64,000 nt of DNA from Gammaproteobacteria bacterium (GCA_018825965.1 JAHKAA010000019.1:1-64000), one strand, 5' to 3'. Shown: positions 1 through 9,775, counted from the first letter of the stretch. Numbers and translations are program-made. The notes: generated by a model from the letters alone, not told the origin.

Positions 1-422
1 AGCCTCTGAGCGTTGGACACACCCAGTACAAAACTGGAATCTGACACTGTCACAGCTGTCGATCCACTTCGATGGGCGCTTAGACGCTCACATCGACCTG
101 TGAACTTATGACTTGGCTGACACAGAATAATGAACACCCTCCCTTTTACCTTTTCCACGATATGGTGAATATTCCATTCCGTTTCCTTGGTAATCGGGTA
201 CCGACATAACGAACAGCATTTCTGCTGCCGCAGCCAGAGATAAAGCACTTTCCGCTGACCAGCCATTGAGTCTCTCCAAGTGCGCTCAAGCCGCTTCTCA
301 AAGTATTCCTCATCGGCCAAATCATATGGATTGGCTTCTGACCTAATTTTTATATGCCGCTTAATCGGCGTGTCATTGCAGTATTTCAGTGTGTCGATAA
401 ATCGACTATTTAGTAAGCGAGT
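1..422 (-). pseudogene. C-terminal relic of a group II intron reverse transcriptase/maturase (HNH end)
   Basis: The minus strand is open from about 422 to the left edge. It encodes a segment typical of the end of group II intron-encoded proteins: NDTPIKRHIKIRSEANPYD, then a two-cysteine motif CSLC, then TEWNIHHIV, which together form the zinc/HNH endonuclease region. No reverse-transcriptase motifs lie upstream: the homology stops near 420 and a different small gene begins there. After HHIVEKVKG the expected LHPNCH-type zinc motif is not recognisable in this frame, so the tail is probably frameshifted. The family call is from remembered motif similarity. It could continue to the left of the window. 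Probably non-functional. Confidence 0.7.
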
Positions 423-568
423 TTAAGTCCTGAAAATTTTGTACTTTTCTTTTTTAGTCTGGCGAGCACAACTGCCGTTGATTCGCCAGTTTCGATGGCT
501 GTAGAGCTGGCGACTGCTCGATAAATCGCTTTTATTGTTGGCTTTTTGTTTACTTTTTTGGGTTCCAT
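410..568 (-). CDS. Small basic hypothetical protein, 52 aa
   Basis: A complete reading frame from ATG (566-568) to TAA (410-412) encodes MEPKKVNKKPTIKAIYRAVA and continues for 52 residues, ending in SGLKLAY. It is lysine-rich at both ends with an alternating helix-like middle, and has no signal peptide or membrane segment. A purine-rich AGGGCGG sits just upstream of the ATG, a moderate ribosome-binding site. It overlaps the reverse-transcriptase relic by a few bases in another frame. I do not recognise the family. It may be a cargo gene of the decayed element or a chance frame; the clean start and Lys-rich composition make me lean to a real gene. Confidence 0.4.
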   Translation of the reverse strand: MEPKKVNKKPTIKAIYRAVASSTAIETGESTAVVLARLKKKSTKFSGLKLAY

Positions 569-815
569 CTACCGCCCTTTTTTAATTTCAGCTGGCTTAT
601 CTTAACTATATTTTGTTGAGGCTGGCAGGACATTTTTACTCGTTAACTGCTGAATCATCTGAGCGGTTTGCTACATACCAAACACCAGTAACTGCGTAGT
701 GAGCAATCAAAAGTGAGCGCGGGAGGCGCGAACGGGCGAACGTAGTAGTTGGTGGTGGTTGGGCTGGTTCGGAGAGCGGTTTGCCACCTTCAAAATCCAC
801 TATCGCCATAAACAG
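569..815. other. Intergenic stretch without a convincing gene
   Basis: A 63-codon frame on the minus strand (636-827) begins inside the groEL terminator hairpin and has a proline/threonine run and no family resemblance, so I do not call it. The GC-rich patch around 716-735 stands out from its AT-richer surroundings. I see no tRNA, repeat array or clear promoter here. Confidence 0.5.
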
Positions 816-839
816 AAAACCCGGCACAAACCGGGTTTT
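816..839 (-). terminator. Rho-independent terminator of groESL
   Basis: A perfect 9-bp stem (AAAACCCGG / CCGGGTTTT) with a 6-nt loop lies 28 bases beyond the groEL stop codon. On the minus strand the stem ends in TTTT, as expected for the end of the groESL transcript. Confidence 0.85.
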
Positions 840-866
840 CCTTTGAAAAACAATGACGTAACTAAG

Positions 867-2537
<1,671 letters not shown>

Positions 2538-2555
2538 TTAGAAAGTTCGGTTTAA

Positions 2556-2846
2556 TTATTCGGTGATCACGCCAAGGATGTTGTCTTCTTTGGTGATGAC
2601 ATATTCCTGGCCTTCGATTTTTTCAGTGCGCTCTACATAAGCACCAAAGATCACTTTGTCGCCGACTTTCACATCTAAAGGACGGACTGTGCCGTTTTCT
2701 AAAATGCGGCCGTTGCCTACAGCAACAACTTCACCACGAGTAGATTTTTCAGCAGAAGCGCCAGTCAGCACAATACCACCAGCGGATTTGCTTTCAGCTT
2801 CCAAACGCTTGATGATGACGCGATCGTGTAATGGACGAATATTCAT
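2556..2846 (-). CDS. groES: Co-chaperonin GroES (Hsp10)
   Basis: Heptameric lid that caps GroEL and encloses the folding chamber. The 96 residues start [18 protein letters not shown]. They include the mobile loop ([18 protein letters not shown], about residues 21-38) that docks on GroEL, and end at the usual LGVITE. The ribosome-binding site TAGGAGAT sits just before the ATG. It is the first gene of the groESL unit and lies behind a heat-shock type promoter. Confidence 0.98.
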   Translation of the reverse strand: MNIRPLHDRVIIKRLEAESKSAGGIVLTGASAEKSTRGEVVAVGNGRILENGTVRPLDVKVGDKVIFGAYVERTEKIEGQEYVITKEDNILGVITE

Positions 2847-2910
2847 GCTTTTTTATCTCCTAAAAGCGATTTGAGTTTTAACATTGGGTGTTAAATTTGT
2901 TGTGCTTGCT

Positions 2911-2939
2911 ATATGGGGCAATCTCCTTATGAACCCAAG
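2911..2939 (-). promoter_or_regulatory. Sigma-32 (RpoH) type promoter for groESL
   Basis: On the minus strand CTTGGGTT (2932-2939) is followed 13 bases later by CCCCATAT (2911-2918). The RpoH consensus is CTTGAAA and CCCCATNT with a 13-14 base spacer, so the -10 is a full match and the -35 keeps the CTTG core. It lies about 65 bases ahead of the groES start. No CIRCE-type inverted repeat is present, which fits RpoH rather than HrcA control. Confidence 0.75.
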
Positions 2940-3063
2940 GGCTATTTTTTAAAAATTTTGCGCTTTGAAGTGTTTTTGCTTAGTTTTTGTGCAAACACAG
3001 TATTTCCTGCAACAAAACCAGTACTTGGCAGGTCTTGTTTGCCGTGACAGAGAGGATTCGACC

Positions 3064-3384
3064 ATGATGATGGAACTGATTTTATGTAATTGTCCTGATT
3101 TACAAGTCGCAGAACGCATAACCCGGCATCTGCTGGAGCGAAAGCTGGCGGCTTGTGTTAACGTTTTGCCAGAGGTGCAGTCGCATTATGTCTGGCAAGG
3201 CAAGTTGGAGCAAAGCACTGAAATTCCACTGCTAATTAAAGCCAGAAAAGAAGATTTTATTGAAATAGAACAGGCCATTTGTGATTTACATCCGTATCAA
3301 GTGCCTGAAATTATTGCCATTGCAGCGCAACAAGTATTCGCACCCTATTTACAGTGGGTTCAAGAGGTAACAAGTCGTGATTAA
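3064..3384 (+). CDS. cutA: Divalent-cation tolerance protein CutA
   Basis: Small trimeric protein linked in E. coli to copper and other divalent metal tolerance; its molecular role is unsettled. I chose the ATG at 3064 (MMMELILCNCPD) because AGAGGA lies 7 bases ahead and the family starts there. The frame is open further upstream, but that extension is not CutA-like. Family signatures include LAACVNVLP (residues 31-39), the SHYVWQGKLE segment and HPYQVPEI near the end. About 106 aa, as usual. It overlaps dsbD by 8 bases, so the two are probably cotranslated; the same pair occurs beside groSL in E. coli. Confidence 0.93.
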   Translation: MMMELILCNCPDLQVAERITRHLLERKLAACVNVLPEVQSHYVWQGKLEQSTEIPLLIKARKEDFIEIEQAICDLHPYQVPEIIAIAAQQVFAPYLQWVQEVTSRD

Positions 3385-5182
3385 GAGTTTTTTATTTAGC
3401 CTGCTGTTAAGCCTCTCTTTTATAAGTCAGGCCCAAAGCACCAGTGTACTGGCCGCTTTGCAACAAGATTCGCAGTTTCTGCCGGTAGAGCAGGCTTTTG
3501 TAATGGATTTCCGTCAGCAGGAAAACAAGTTGCAGGTGAGCTTTACCATAGCCGATGGCTACTACCTGTATAAAGACAAGTTTAAGTTTGTTGGCATAGA
3601 TGCGGCCTTTTCTCATCCGCAGTATCCAAAAGGTGTGATGATCCACGACGAATACTTTGGTGAATCCGAAGTCTATTTTCATCAGGTGGTATTGGATATT
3701 CCGCTGAGCCAGTTGGGTTCTGAAGCCATGCTCAAAGTGCGCTTTCAGGGCTGTGCTGAAGCAGGTTTATGTTATCCGGTGCAAACGCTGGATATTCCAT
3801 TAATAGCGCCAGCTTCAACAACAAGTGCCAGTGCAACTGATGCTGTTGCGGCTTTAGGTATGACGGATAATTCTTCCTCAAGTATCACCAGCTCAGCTCC
3901 TGTATCAGAACAACTGCAACTTTTAGATAAATTACAAACCGACAGCACGGTCAAAGCGCTGTTTTTGTTTTTCCTATTGGGTTTAGGTTTAGCTTTTACG
4001 CCTTGTGTGTTTCCTATGTACCCTATTTTAACCAGCATTATTGTAGGCCAAGGCCAGCAGTTATCCGGCAAACGTGCTTTTAGTTTGTCTATGGCTTATG
4101 TGCAAGGTATGGCGGTCAGCTACTCCTTATTGGGTTTATTGGTCGCAAGCTTAGGCTTGCAGTTCCAGACCTACTTTCAGCACCCTGTAGTCCTGGTTGC
4201 CATCAGCATTTTATTTGTTGTTTTGGCTTTGGCTATGTTTGGCGTCTTTCACTTAAGCCTGCCGGAAAAATGGCAAAACAAGGTGAATAGTTTAAGCAAC
4301 AAACAACAAGGTGGCAGCATCAAAGGTGCGGCTTTGATGGGCTTGTTATCAGGTTTAGTCGCCTCCCCTTGCACCACAGCCCCACTGACAGCAGCGCTTT
4401 TATATGTAGCTCAATCCGGCGATTTAGCTTTGGGCGCTTTAACACTGTATATCTTAAGTATGGGTATGGGTTTGCCTCTGCTTATTTTAGGCAGCACTGG
4501 CGGTAAGTTTTTACCTAAAGCCGGAGCCTGGATGGATGTAGTCAAAGCCAGCTTTGGTTTCCTGTTATTAGCAGTGCCTGTCTGGTTACTGAGCCGATTC
4601 CTGCCAACTTACATAGTAGTCATAGCCGGAACCTTAGTTTTATTGATGCTGGCCGTGTATTTACACCGCTTATCACAACAGCTTGTTAAAGGCACCAGCG
4701 GCCAAAGCATCAGTTGGATGCTGGCCCTGGTGATAGTGCTAGGCACTACAGGCGCTAACTTATGGTATTGGTTACCATCGCCAGTGGTTGTTGCAGGCCA
4801 GGCTGTTCAAACACAAAACACTGAATTTACTCTGGTAAAAACGCTGGATGAGCTGCAACAGCAAGTGAAAAAGTCGGCTGACGCCGGTAAACCTGTGCTG
4901 GTGGATTTATACGCCGACTGGTGTGTGGCCTGTAAAGAGTTTGAACACATCACTTTTGCCGATGGCGAAGTGGAAAGCTTAATGGCGCAATTTACCTTGA
5001 TTAAGGTAGATGTGACCCATGCCACCGATCAGGATCAGCAATTATTGGATCATTTTCAGGTTTTAGGTTTGCCAACTTTGCTGTTATTTGACAAAAACGG
5101 CAGCGAATTAACGCAATCCCGCATCACTGGCTTCATGGGACCAAAAGATTTTAGTGCCCATTTAGGTCCAATACTGCAGTAA
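3377..5182 (+). CDS. dsbD: Thiol:disulfide interchange protein DsbD
   Basis: Inner-membrane protein that carries electrons from cytoplasmic thioredoxin to periplasmic DsbC and other thiol proteins. The 601 residues show a signal peptide (about 1-19), a periplasmic immunoglobulin-like domain with the cysteine pair of GCAEAGLC, a membrane domain of about eight helices with the key cysteines in FTPCVFPMYP and SPCTTAPLT, and a C-terminal thioredoxin-like domain with the redox motif WCVAC (Cys516 and Cys519). All three cysteine pairs are present. The start is a GTG inside the end of cutA, which directly gives a good signal peptide. Confidence 0.96.
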   Translation: MIKSFLFSLLLSLSFISQAQSTSVLAALQQDSQFLPVEQAFVMDFRQQENKLQVSFTIADGYYLYKDKFKFVGIDAAFSHPQYPKGVMIHDEYFGESEVYFHQVVLDIPLSQLGSEAMLKVRFQGCAEAGLCYPVQTLDIPLIAPASTTSASATDAVAALGMTDNSSSSITSSAPVSEQLQLLDKLQTDSTVKALFLFFLLGLGLAFTPCVFPMYPILTSIIVGQGQQLSGKRAFSLSMAYVQGMAVSYSLLGLLVASLGLQFQTYFQHPVVLVAISILFVVLALAMFGVFHLSLPEKWQNKVNSLSNKQQGGSIKGAALMGLLSGLVASPCTTAPLTAALLYVAQSGDLALGALTLYILSMGMGLPLLILGSTGGKFLPKAGAWMDVVKASFGFLLLAVPVWLLSRFLPTYIVVIAGTLVLLMLAVYLHRLSQQLVKGTSGQSISWMLALVIVLGTTGANLWYWLPSPVVVAGQAVQTQNTEFTLVKTLDELQQQVKKSADAGKPVLVDLYADWCVACKEFEHITFADGEVESLMAQFTLIKVDVTHATDQDQQLLDHFQVLGLPTLLLFDKNGSELTQSRITGFMGPKDFSAHLGPILQ

Positions 5183-5201
5183 AAAATTTTGCGTCCCTCA
5201 C

Positions 5202-5230
5202 GGCAAAGTCAGACTGGCTCTGACTTTGCC
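5202..5230 (+). terminator. Strong hairpin after dsbD
   Basis: A perfect 12-bp inverted repeat (GGCAAAGTCAGA / TCTGACTTTGCC) with a 5-nt loop lies 20 bases after the dsbD stop. No T-run follows on the plus strand, so it may stabilise the 3' end or terminate imperfectly. Confidence 0.55.
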
Positions 5231-5294
5231 TGAATTCCCCCACTTCAGTTTCAACTTCGTAAAAAAGTTCCGTTCTGCTGATAAGACCAGTATT

Positions 5295-5325
5295 TTGCTG
5301 CCATTTGCAACGATTTCACTATAAT
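5295..5325 (+). promoter_or_regulatory. Candidate promoter for aroQ-accBC
   Basis: A perfect -10 hexamer TATAAT (5320-5325) has TTGCTG (5295-5300) upstream at a rather long 19-base spacing. A 7-bp hairpin (CAGCGAC / GTCGCTG, 5340-5358) lies in the predicted leader, about 80 bases before the aroQ start. Confidence 0.4.
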
Positions 5326-5436
5326 AAGCGGCAAATCTGCAGCGACTGCTGGTCGCTGAACAAAAAAGATGCAATTGCTTTGTGCCTTTGGCAAGATAGT
5401 GAGCAATCAATAAAAATGACGGGAACTTCGCGCTAT

Positions 5437-5895
5437 ATGTCGACAAACTTACGTATTTTGCTGCTCAACGGCCCTAACTTAAATATGTTAGGCAAACGTG
5501 AGCCTCAAATTTATGGCGCCGCCACTTTACCGCACATTGTTGATGGCTTAACTGCCCATGCTAAAGAGCTGAATGCCACTTTGACTCATCTGCAATCTAA
5601 CGCCGAACATGAGCTCATCAACGCTATTCAGCAAAGTTTAGGACAACAGGACTTTATTATTATCAACCCGGGCGCATATACCCATACCAGCGTGGCCATT
5701 CGTGATGCATTGCTGGCTGTGGCTATCCCTTTTATTGAAGTGCATTTGTCCAATGTACATGCGCGGGAAGAATTCCGTCGTCACTCGTATTTATCCGATA
5801 TCGCCAAAGGTGTGATTTGTGGTTTAGGGGCCAAAGGCTACCACTATGCACTGGAATCGGCGGTGTCGTCCTTATCAACCATTCCATCAAATTAA
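5437..5895 (+). CDS. aroQ: 3-dehydroquinate dehydratase, type II
   Basis: Third step of the shikimate pathway: 3-dehydroquinate to 3-dehydroshikimate. I placed the start at the ATG of [20 protein letters not shown] because the conserved N-terminal strand begins there, giving 152 aa, the usual size. The frame is open upstream but unrelated. Active-site features include the catalytic Tyr in REPQIYG, the NPGAYTHTS motif, the [14 protein letters not shown] loop and the invariant Arg before HSY. It lies immediately upstream of accB-accC, an arrangement common in gammaproteobacteria, and probably shares their transcript. Confidence 0.97.
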   Translation: MSTNLRILLLNGPNLNMLGKREPQIYGAATLPHIVDGLTAHAKELNATLTHLQSNAEHELINAIQQSLGQQDFIIINPGAYTHTSVAIRDALLAVAIPFIEVHLSNVHAREEFRRHSYLSDIAKGVICGLGAKGYHYALESAVSSLSTIPSN

Positions 5896-5910
5896 TTAGG
5901 CAACTACGTC

Positions 5911-6366
5911 ATGGATATCAGAAAAATTAAAAAATTGATCGAACTGCTGGAAGAATCAGGCATTAACGAGCTTGAAATTACTGAAGGCGAAGAATCCGTT
6001 CGTATCAGCCGCAATGGCCCAATGCAGCAATATGCTCCTATGCACTATGCTGCTGCGCCAATGCAACAAGCTCCAGCTGCAGCACCAGTGGCTGCCGCTG
6101 CTCCTGCTGAAGCTGCCAAGCCGGTAGTCACAGGTCATCAGATGCGTTCACCTATGGTAGGTTCCTTCTACCGCGCTGCTTCTCCTACTTCTAAATCTTT
6201 TGTTGAAGTGGGTCAGAGCGTTAAAGTGGGCGACACCCTGTGTATTATCGAAGCGATGAAAATGATGAACCAGATCCAGTCTGACAAGGCCGGTGTGGTG
6301 ACACAAATTCTGGTAGAAAACGGCGAGCCGGTTGAGTTTGACCAGCCATTATTTGTGATCGAATAA
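5911..6366 (+). CDS. accB: Biotin carboxyl carrier protein of acetyl-CoA carboxylase
   Basis: Carries the biotin that shuttles carboxyl between AccC and AccAD in malonyl-CoA synthesis, the first committed step of fatty-acid synthesis. The 151-aa protein starts [17 protein letters not shown]. It has an Ala/Pro-rich linker (about residues 35-70) and a C-terminal biotinyl domain with the motif EAMKMMN, whose Lys117 is the biotinylation site. It sits 15 bp after aroQ and 16 bp before accC. In E. coli AccB autoregulates this operon; nothing here tests that. Confidence 0.98.
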   Translation: MDIRKIKKLIELLEESGINELEITEGEESVRISRNGPMQQYAPMHYAAAPMQQAPAAAPVAAAAPAEAAKPVVTGHQMRSPMVGSFYRAASPTSKSFVEVGQSVKVGDTLCIIEAMKMMNQIQSDKAGVVTQILVENGEPVEFDQPLFVIE

Positions 6367-6382
6367 GTTAAAAGGCAGACTC

Positions 6383-7726
6383 ATGCTAGAAAAAGTACTG
6401 ATCGCCAACCGGGGTGAAATTGCACTGCGTATTTTACGTGCGTGCAAGGAACTCGGTATCAAAACGGTAGCTGTGCACTCTACAGTTGACCGTAATCTGA
6501 AACACGTGCTGCTGGCCGACGAGACCATTTGTATTGGTCCTGCGCCATCACCACAAAGTTACTTAAATATTCCTGCGCTGATTGCCGCAGCTGAAGTGAC
6601 CAATGCCCAGGCTATTCACCCAGGTTATGGTTTCCTGGCTGAACGTGCTGACTTTGCCCAGCAAGTGGAAGAAAGTGGTCTGGTATTTATCGGCCCACGC
6701 CCTGAGTCTATCCGTTTAATGGGTGACAAAGTTTCTGCCATTGAAGCCATGAAAAAAGCCGGTGTGCCTTGTGTACCAGGTTCTGACGGCGCTGTAGGCG
6801 ACGACGACGAAGTCAACAAAGCCATAGCTAAACGTATAGGTTACCCTATTATCGTGAAAGCTGCTGGTGGCGGTGGTGGTCGTGGTATGCGTGTGGTACG
6901 CAGCGAAGAAGAGCTGGTTGAATCTATTGCAATGACCAAAAACGAAGCTGGCACTGCTTTTGGTAATGACATGGTGTACATGGAGAAATTCCTGGAAAAC
7001 CCACGTCATATCGAAATTCAGGTGCTGGCTGATGGTCAGGGCAGTGCCATTCACTTAGGTGAACGTGACTGCTCTATGCAACGTCGTCACCAGAAAGTAG
7101 TGGAAGAAGCGCCAGCTCCTGGTATTACTCAGGAACTGCGTAACTTTATCGGTGCCCGTTGTGTGCAGGCTTGTATCGATCTGAACTACCGCGGTGCTGG
7201 TACTTTTGAATTCCTGTTTGAAGACGGCGAGTTTTATTTCATCGAAATGAACACCCGTATTCAGGTAGAACACCCTGTGACAGAAATGATCACTGGCGTG
7301 GACTTGATTAAAGAGCAGTTGCGTATCGCTTCTGGCATGCCGCTGAGCATTAAGCAGTCCGACATTGTGATCCGTGGTCATGCAGTGGAATGCCGTATCA
7401 ACGCTGAAGATGCCAAGACTTTTATTCCGTCGCCAGGCACCATCACCCGCTTCCACCCTCCAGGTGGCAACGGTGTGCGTTGGGATTCGCATATTTACGC
7501 TGATTACACAGTGCCGCCAAACTACGATTCAATGGTTGGCAAGCTGATCACCTACGGTGAAAACCGTGATATTGCTATAGCACGTATGCGTAATGCATTA
7601 AGCGAACTGCTGGTCGGTGGCATCAAAACCAATATCGAACTGCACAAGCTGATTATGGCCGACGAGAACTTCAATAAAGGTGGAACTAACATCCACTATC
7701 TTGAACACAAACTCGGTTTAAAATAA
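6383..7726 (+). CDS. accC: Biotin carboxylase subunit of acetyl-CoA carboxylase
   Basis: ATP-dependent carboxylation of the biotin on AccB. The 447-aa protein has the biotin carboxylase N-domain ([16 protein letters not shown]), an ATP-grasp domain with the glycine loop [14 protein letters not shown] (near residues 159-172), catalytic residues in [16 protein letters not shown], and the C-domain ending EHKLGLK. All expected parts are present. It is the last gene of the aroQ-accB-accC unit; a terminator hairpin follows about 100 bases on. Confidence 0.98.
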   Translation: MLEKVLIANRGEIALRILRACKELGIKTVAVHSTVDRNLKHVLLADETICIGPAPSPQSYLNIPALIAAAEVTNAQAIHPGYGFLAERADFAQQVEESGLVFIGPRPESIRLMGDKVSAIEAMKKAGVPCVPGSDGAVGDDDEVNKAIAKRIGYPIIVKAAGGGGGRGMRVVRSEEELVESIAMTKNEAGTAFGNDMVYMEKFLENPRHIEIQVLADGQGSAIHLGERDCSMQRRHQKVVEEAPAPGITQELRNFIGARCVQACIDLNYRGAGTFEFLFEDGEFYFIEMNTRIQVEHPVTEMITGVDLIKEQLRIASGMPLSIKQSDIVIRGHAVECRINAEDAKTFIPSPGTITRFHPPGGNGVRWDSHIYADYTVPPNYDSMVGKLITYGENRDIAIARMRNALSELLVGGIKTNIELHKLIMADENFNKGGTNIHYLEHKLGLK

Positions 7727-7824
7727 TACCCTGCGTACTTGAAGCCGCAGCGTTGTTGCCTTCATGCTCTAGCCCCACATGGGTTTGAACATGAGACGGG
7801 CGGGGACAAGCCCAGCCCCTACAG

Positions 7825-7850
7825 AGCCACCTTCGCGGTGGCTTTCTTAT
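7825..7850 (+). terminator. Terminator between accC and prmA
   Basis: A 7-bp stem AGCCACC / GGTGGCT with loop TTCGC is followed by TTCTTATTT. It lies after accC and about 85 bases before prmA, so prmA likely has its own promoter. Confidence 0.7.
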
Positions 7851-7929
7851 TTGCGCCACCTAAGCGCTGATTTTAAGCCGCCAAACTGCTACAATTCGTG
7901 CCCAATTCCAGAAAGTGAAGAGCAACGCC

Positions 7930-8814
7930 ATGCCGTGGATCCAATTACGCGTAAACAGCACTGAAAAACAAGCCGAGCAGGTCAGCGATATGCTGATGAG
8001 CTGGGGCGCGCAAGCTGTCAGTTTTGTTGACGCCAAAGACACCCCTATTTACGAACCTATGCCGGGTGAAGTCTTGTATTGGGAAAATACGGTTGTGGTG
8101 GGTTTGTTTGACGCTGAACATAAAATGGACAAAGTGGTGCGTCAGCTGGAAAAAGCCGCCATTTTCAAAAATGGGGTGCAGTACAAGCTGGAACAACTGG
8201 AAGACAAAGACTGGGAAAGAGAATGGATGGATAACTTCCACCCTATCCGCTTTGGTAACCGTTTATGGGTTTGCCCAAGCTGGCGCGATATTCCAGACCC
8301 AACGGCAGTCAACGTGATGCTCGACCCTGGCCTGGCTTTTGGTACCGGCACACACCCAACCACAGCACTTTGTATGGAATGGCTGGATGCACAGGAATTG
8401 TCGCAAAGTTTAGTGGTAGATTTTGGTTGTGGCTCAGGTATTTTAGGTATTGCTGCATTAAAGCTGGGTGCTAAGCGTGTGGTTGGTATCGATATTGACC
8501 CACAAGCTATCGAATCCAGCCTCGCCAACGCCACCCGTAACGGTGTAGAGCAACAAATTGAGTTGTATTTGCCGAAGGATCAACCTGCTTCATTGCAAGC
8601 CGATGTAGTAGTGGCGAATATTTTGGCCGGTCCTTTGGCGCAGCTTTCAGGCATTATCAGTGCTTATGTCAAACCAGGTGGTTTATTGGCGCTGTCCGGT
8701 ATTCTGGAAAGTCAGGCTCAGTCGGTGATCGATGCTTACGCTGCAGAATTTGAATTTGACCCTGTAACAGTCAAAGAAGAATGGGTGCGCTTAACGGCAC
8801 GGAAAAACGTTTAA
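7930..8814 (+). CDS. prmA: Ribosomal protein L11 methyltransferase
   Basis: SAM-dependent trimethylation of ribosomal protein L11. I used the ATG at 7930 ([17 protein letters not shown]) because the family begins MPWIQL; a GTG five codons upstream is possible. The 294-aa protein has the L11-binding N-terminal domain, the linker with [18 protein letters not shown], and the Rossmann methyltransferase domain with motif [20 protein letters not shown] plus the NILAGPL catalytic motif. In many relatives dusB-fis follow prmA; here a terminator and a small-gene cluster follow instead. Confidence 0.97.
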   Translation: MPWIQLRVNSTEKQAEQVSDMLMSWGAQAVSFVDAKDTPIYEPMPGEVLYWENTVVVGLFDAEHKMDKVVRQLEKAAIFKNGVQYKLEQLEDKDWEREWMDNFHPIRFGNRLWVCPSWRDIPDPTAVNVMLDPGLAFGTGTHPTTALCMEWLDAQELSQSLVVDFGCGSGILGIAALKLGAKRVVGIDIDPQAIESSLANATRNGVEQQIELYLPKDQPASLQADVVVANILAGPLAQLSGIISAYVKPGGLLALSGILESQAQSVIDAYAAEFEFDPVTVKEEWVRLTARKNV

Positions 8815-8837
8815 AGCTATAACGACCTACGTCTCTA

Positions 8838-8867
8838 CAGGCGACCTGCCCATCAGGTCGCCTGTTT
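8838..8867 (+). terminator. Terminator after prmA
   Basis: A perfect 11-bp stem (CAGGCGACCTG / CAGGTCGCCTG) with loop CCCAT is followed by TTTCT, 23 bases beyond the prmA stop codon. It also faces the converging end of the pspC transcript, so it may work in both directions. Confidence 0.8.
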
Positions 8868-8881
8868 CTAACAAACTCATA

Positions 8882-9091
8882 TCAGTACACCCAACGTTCT
8901 GGCAGTATTAAAGCAGCTGCGATATAAGCGACCACCACAGCAACCGGAAAACACAACGCCAGCAATACCACTACAGTGCGGACTAACCAGATTGGCTGCT
9001 CATAAAAAGCGGCAAAACCTGCACACACACCTGAAATTTTACGTTTGGCCTTATTCACAAACCAGGCACTTTTATCTTTTTCTAAGCTCAT
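8882..9091 (-). CDS. Minimal PspC-domain membrane protein, 69 aa
   Basis: PspC proteins sit in the inner membrane and signal envelope damage in the phage-shock response. The ATG at 9091 (MSLEKDKSAWFVNKAKRKI) is preferred because GGAGAG lies 7 bases ahead. The rest matches the PspC core: KISGVCAGFAAFYEQPIWLVR, then a long hydrophobic segment (about residues 38-64) ending ALILPERWVY. At 69 residues it lacks the cytoplasmic C-terminal extension of E. coli PspC (119 aa). It is the last gene of a run of four tiny genes on this strand. No pspA, pspB or pspF is visible nearby. Confidence 0.85.
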   Translation of the reverse strand: MSLEKDKSAWFVNKAKRKISGVCAGFAAFYEQPIWLVRTVVVLLALCFPVAVVVAYIAAALILPERWVY

Positions 9092-9095
9092 ATGC

Positions 9096-9191
9096 TTACT
9101 CTCCAACTTCGTTATAAACCGCTCTGTCTAACAACCAGAGCAAACCAGCTAAAGCCCAGACCACGACAATGTTGATAATAATCAGTGACAT
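9096..9191 (-). CDS. Small single-span membrane protein, 31 aa
   Basis: ATG at 9191 to TAA at 9096 encodes 31 residues: a hydrophobic span MSLIIINIVVVWALAGLLWL followed by the polar tail LDRAVYNEVGE. A strong ribosome-binding site, AAGGAGAGGCGGAAC, precedes the ATG. It ends 4 bases before the pspC start, so it is almost certainly cotranscribed and probably translationally coupled with it. The charge pattern suggests one inner-membrane helix. Its place next to pspC recalls PspB/PspD-type partners, but I see no sequence similarity to either. Confidence 0.7.
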   Translation of the reverse strand: MSLIIINIVVVWALAGLLWLLDRAVYNEVGE

Positions 9192-9219
9192 GTTCCGCCT
9201 CTCCTTAACCTCTGTCTGT

Positions 9220-9294
9220 TCAGACTTCGTCTGCAGCCCAGCTGCCAACAATGCCAAACCAAGCTAATACAACCATCAGTGCTGCTATTTCCAT
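9220..9294 (-). CDS. 24-aa membrane miniprotein, copy 1
   Basis: ATG at 9294 to TGA at 9220 encodes MEIAALMVVLAWFGIVGSWA followed by ADEV: one hydrophobic helix with an acidic C-terminus. A near-perfect ribosome-binding site AAGGAGAG lies 5 bases ahead. A second copy (9360-9434) differs at only four bases, three of them silent, so the frame itself appears to be under selection. It lies upstream of the 31-aa gene and pspC on the same strand. Function unknown; small hydrophobic toxins of type I systems are another possibility, but I see no antisense RNA promoter. Confidence 0.7.
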   Translation of the reverse strand: MEIAALMVVLAWFGIVGSWAADEV

Positions 9295-9359
9295 TTTGAC
9301 TCTCCTTACCTTTGTTTATGTTTTTTTGATCTTGCTGATACCCATCAGCGCTTAGCTTT

Positions 9360-9434
9360 TCAGACTTCGTCTACAGCCCAGCTGCCAACAATACCGAACC
9401 AAGCTAGTACAACCATCAGTGCTGCTATTTCCAT
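9360..9434 (-). CDS. 24-aa membrane miniprotein, copy 2
   Basis: ATG at 9434 to TGA at 9360 encodes the same 24 residues as copy 1 except Val for Ala at position 21. Three other base differences are synonymous (GGC/GGT, TTT/TTC, TTA/CTA). GAGGA sits 8 bases before the ATG. It is the first gene after the sigma-54 type promoter at 9502-9517, with a leader of about 57 bases. The two copies are separated by 65 bases and arose by tandem duplication. Confidence 0.7.
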   Translation of the reverse strand: MEIAALMVVLAWFGIVGSWAVDEV

Positions 9435-9501
9435 TTTGACTATCCTCAATCTTAGTTAGTGGTTTAATTCATCATCAGTTCATCTGTTGATATCTATGTA
9501 T

Positions 9502-9517
9502 TGCAGCTGTTATGCCA
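9502..9517 (-). promoter_or_regulatory. Sigma-54 type promoter of the miniprotein-pspC operon
   Basis: The minus strand reads TGGCATAACAGCTGCA: GG and GC elements with exactly ten bases between them, matching the -24/-12 consensus TGGCAC-N5-TTGCA at all but two positions. Predicted start near 9491. In E. coli pspABCDE is transcribed by sigma-54 with PspF, so a sigma-54 site ahead of a pspC operon is what the family would predict. Confidence 0.7.
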
Positions 9518-9775
9518 ACTTGAAAACGAATTTCAACACATTGTTTTTGAAAGATATTTTTTAAATTTATATAAAAACATCTATAGCTCAAATTTCACCC
9601 AAAGCACATAAATAGTATTTTTAACCACTTTTTGGTCGATTTTAAAACAGGCAATTATGGCTAAATTCAGGCGTGCAAATGCAGCAGGATGGCACTACAG
9701 AAGAGTTTGAGAATTGGCAAAAATAGAGGGATCGACTGGTGCAAACAGGAAAACGGGAAAGGACTTAAAAAACAA
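9518..9775. other. AT-rich intergenic region upstream of the sigma-54 promoter
   Basis: About 260 bases with no gene I can support. It is AT-rich (notably 9541-9600) and lies upstream of the -24/-12 element, the position where PspF enhancer and IHF sites would be expected. I could not identify either by eye. Confidence 0.4.

Larger units (their letters stand above)
9220..9440. repeat. Tandem duplication of an about 80-bp unit
   Basis: Bases 9219-9298 and 9359-9438 are near-identical over the whole 24-aa gene plus a few flanking bases. The spacer between them does not look duplicated. Confidence 0.9.

Noticed and set aside
1..120. Inverted repeat TGAGCGT/ACGCTCA near the left edge, considered as an integron attC site
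   Set aside because: The core RYYYAAC/GTTRRRY elements are only partly matched and no integron cassette structure is nearby.
636..827. 63-codon minus-strand frame upstream of the left-edge genes
   Set aside because: It begins within the groEL terminator hairpin, has low-complexity Pro/Thr content and no family resemblance; no ribosome-binding site in context.
2965..3063. Upstream extension of cutA
   Set aside because: Open frame only; no ribosome-binding site and unlike the CutA family. The start at 3064 has AGAGGA upstream.
7727..7929. 61-codon frame and GC-rich repeats between accC and prmA
   Set aside because: The frame runs through a clear terminator hairpin; no protein character.
9661..9714. 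17-codon plus-strand frame (ATG GCT AAA) in the sigma-54 upstream region
   Set aside because: Too short, no ribosome-binding site and within a likely regulatory region.
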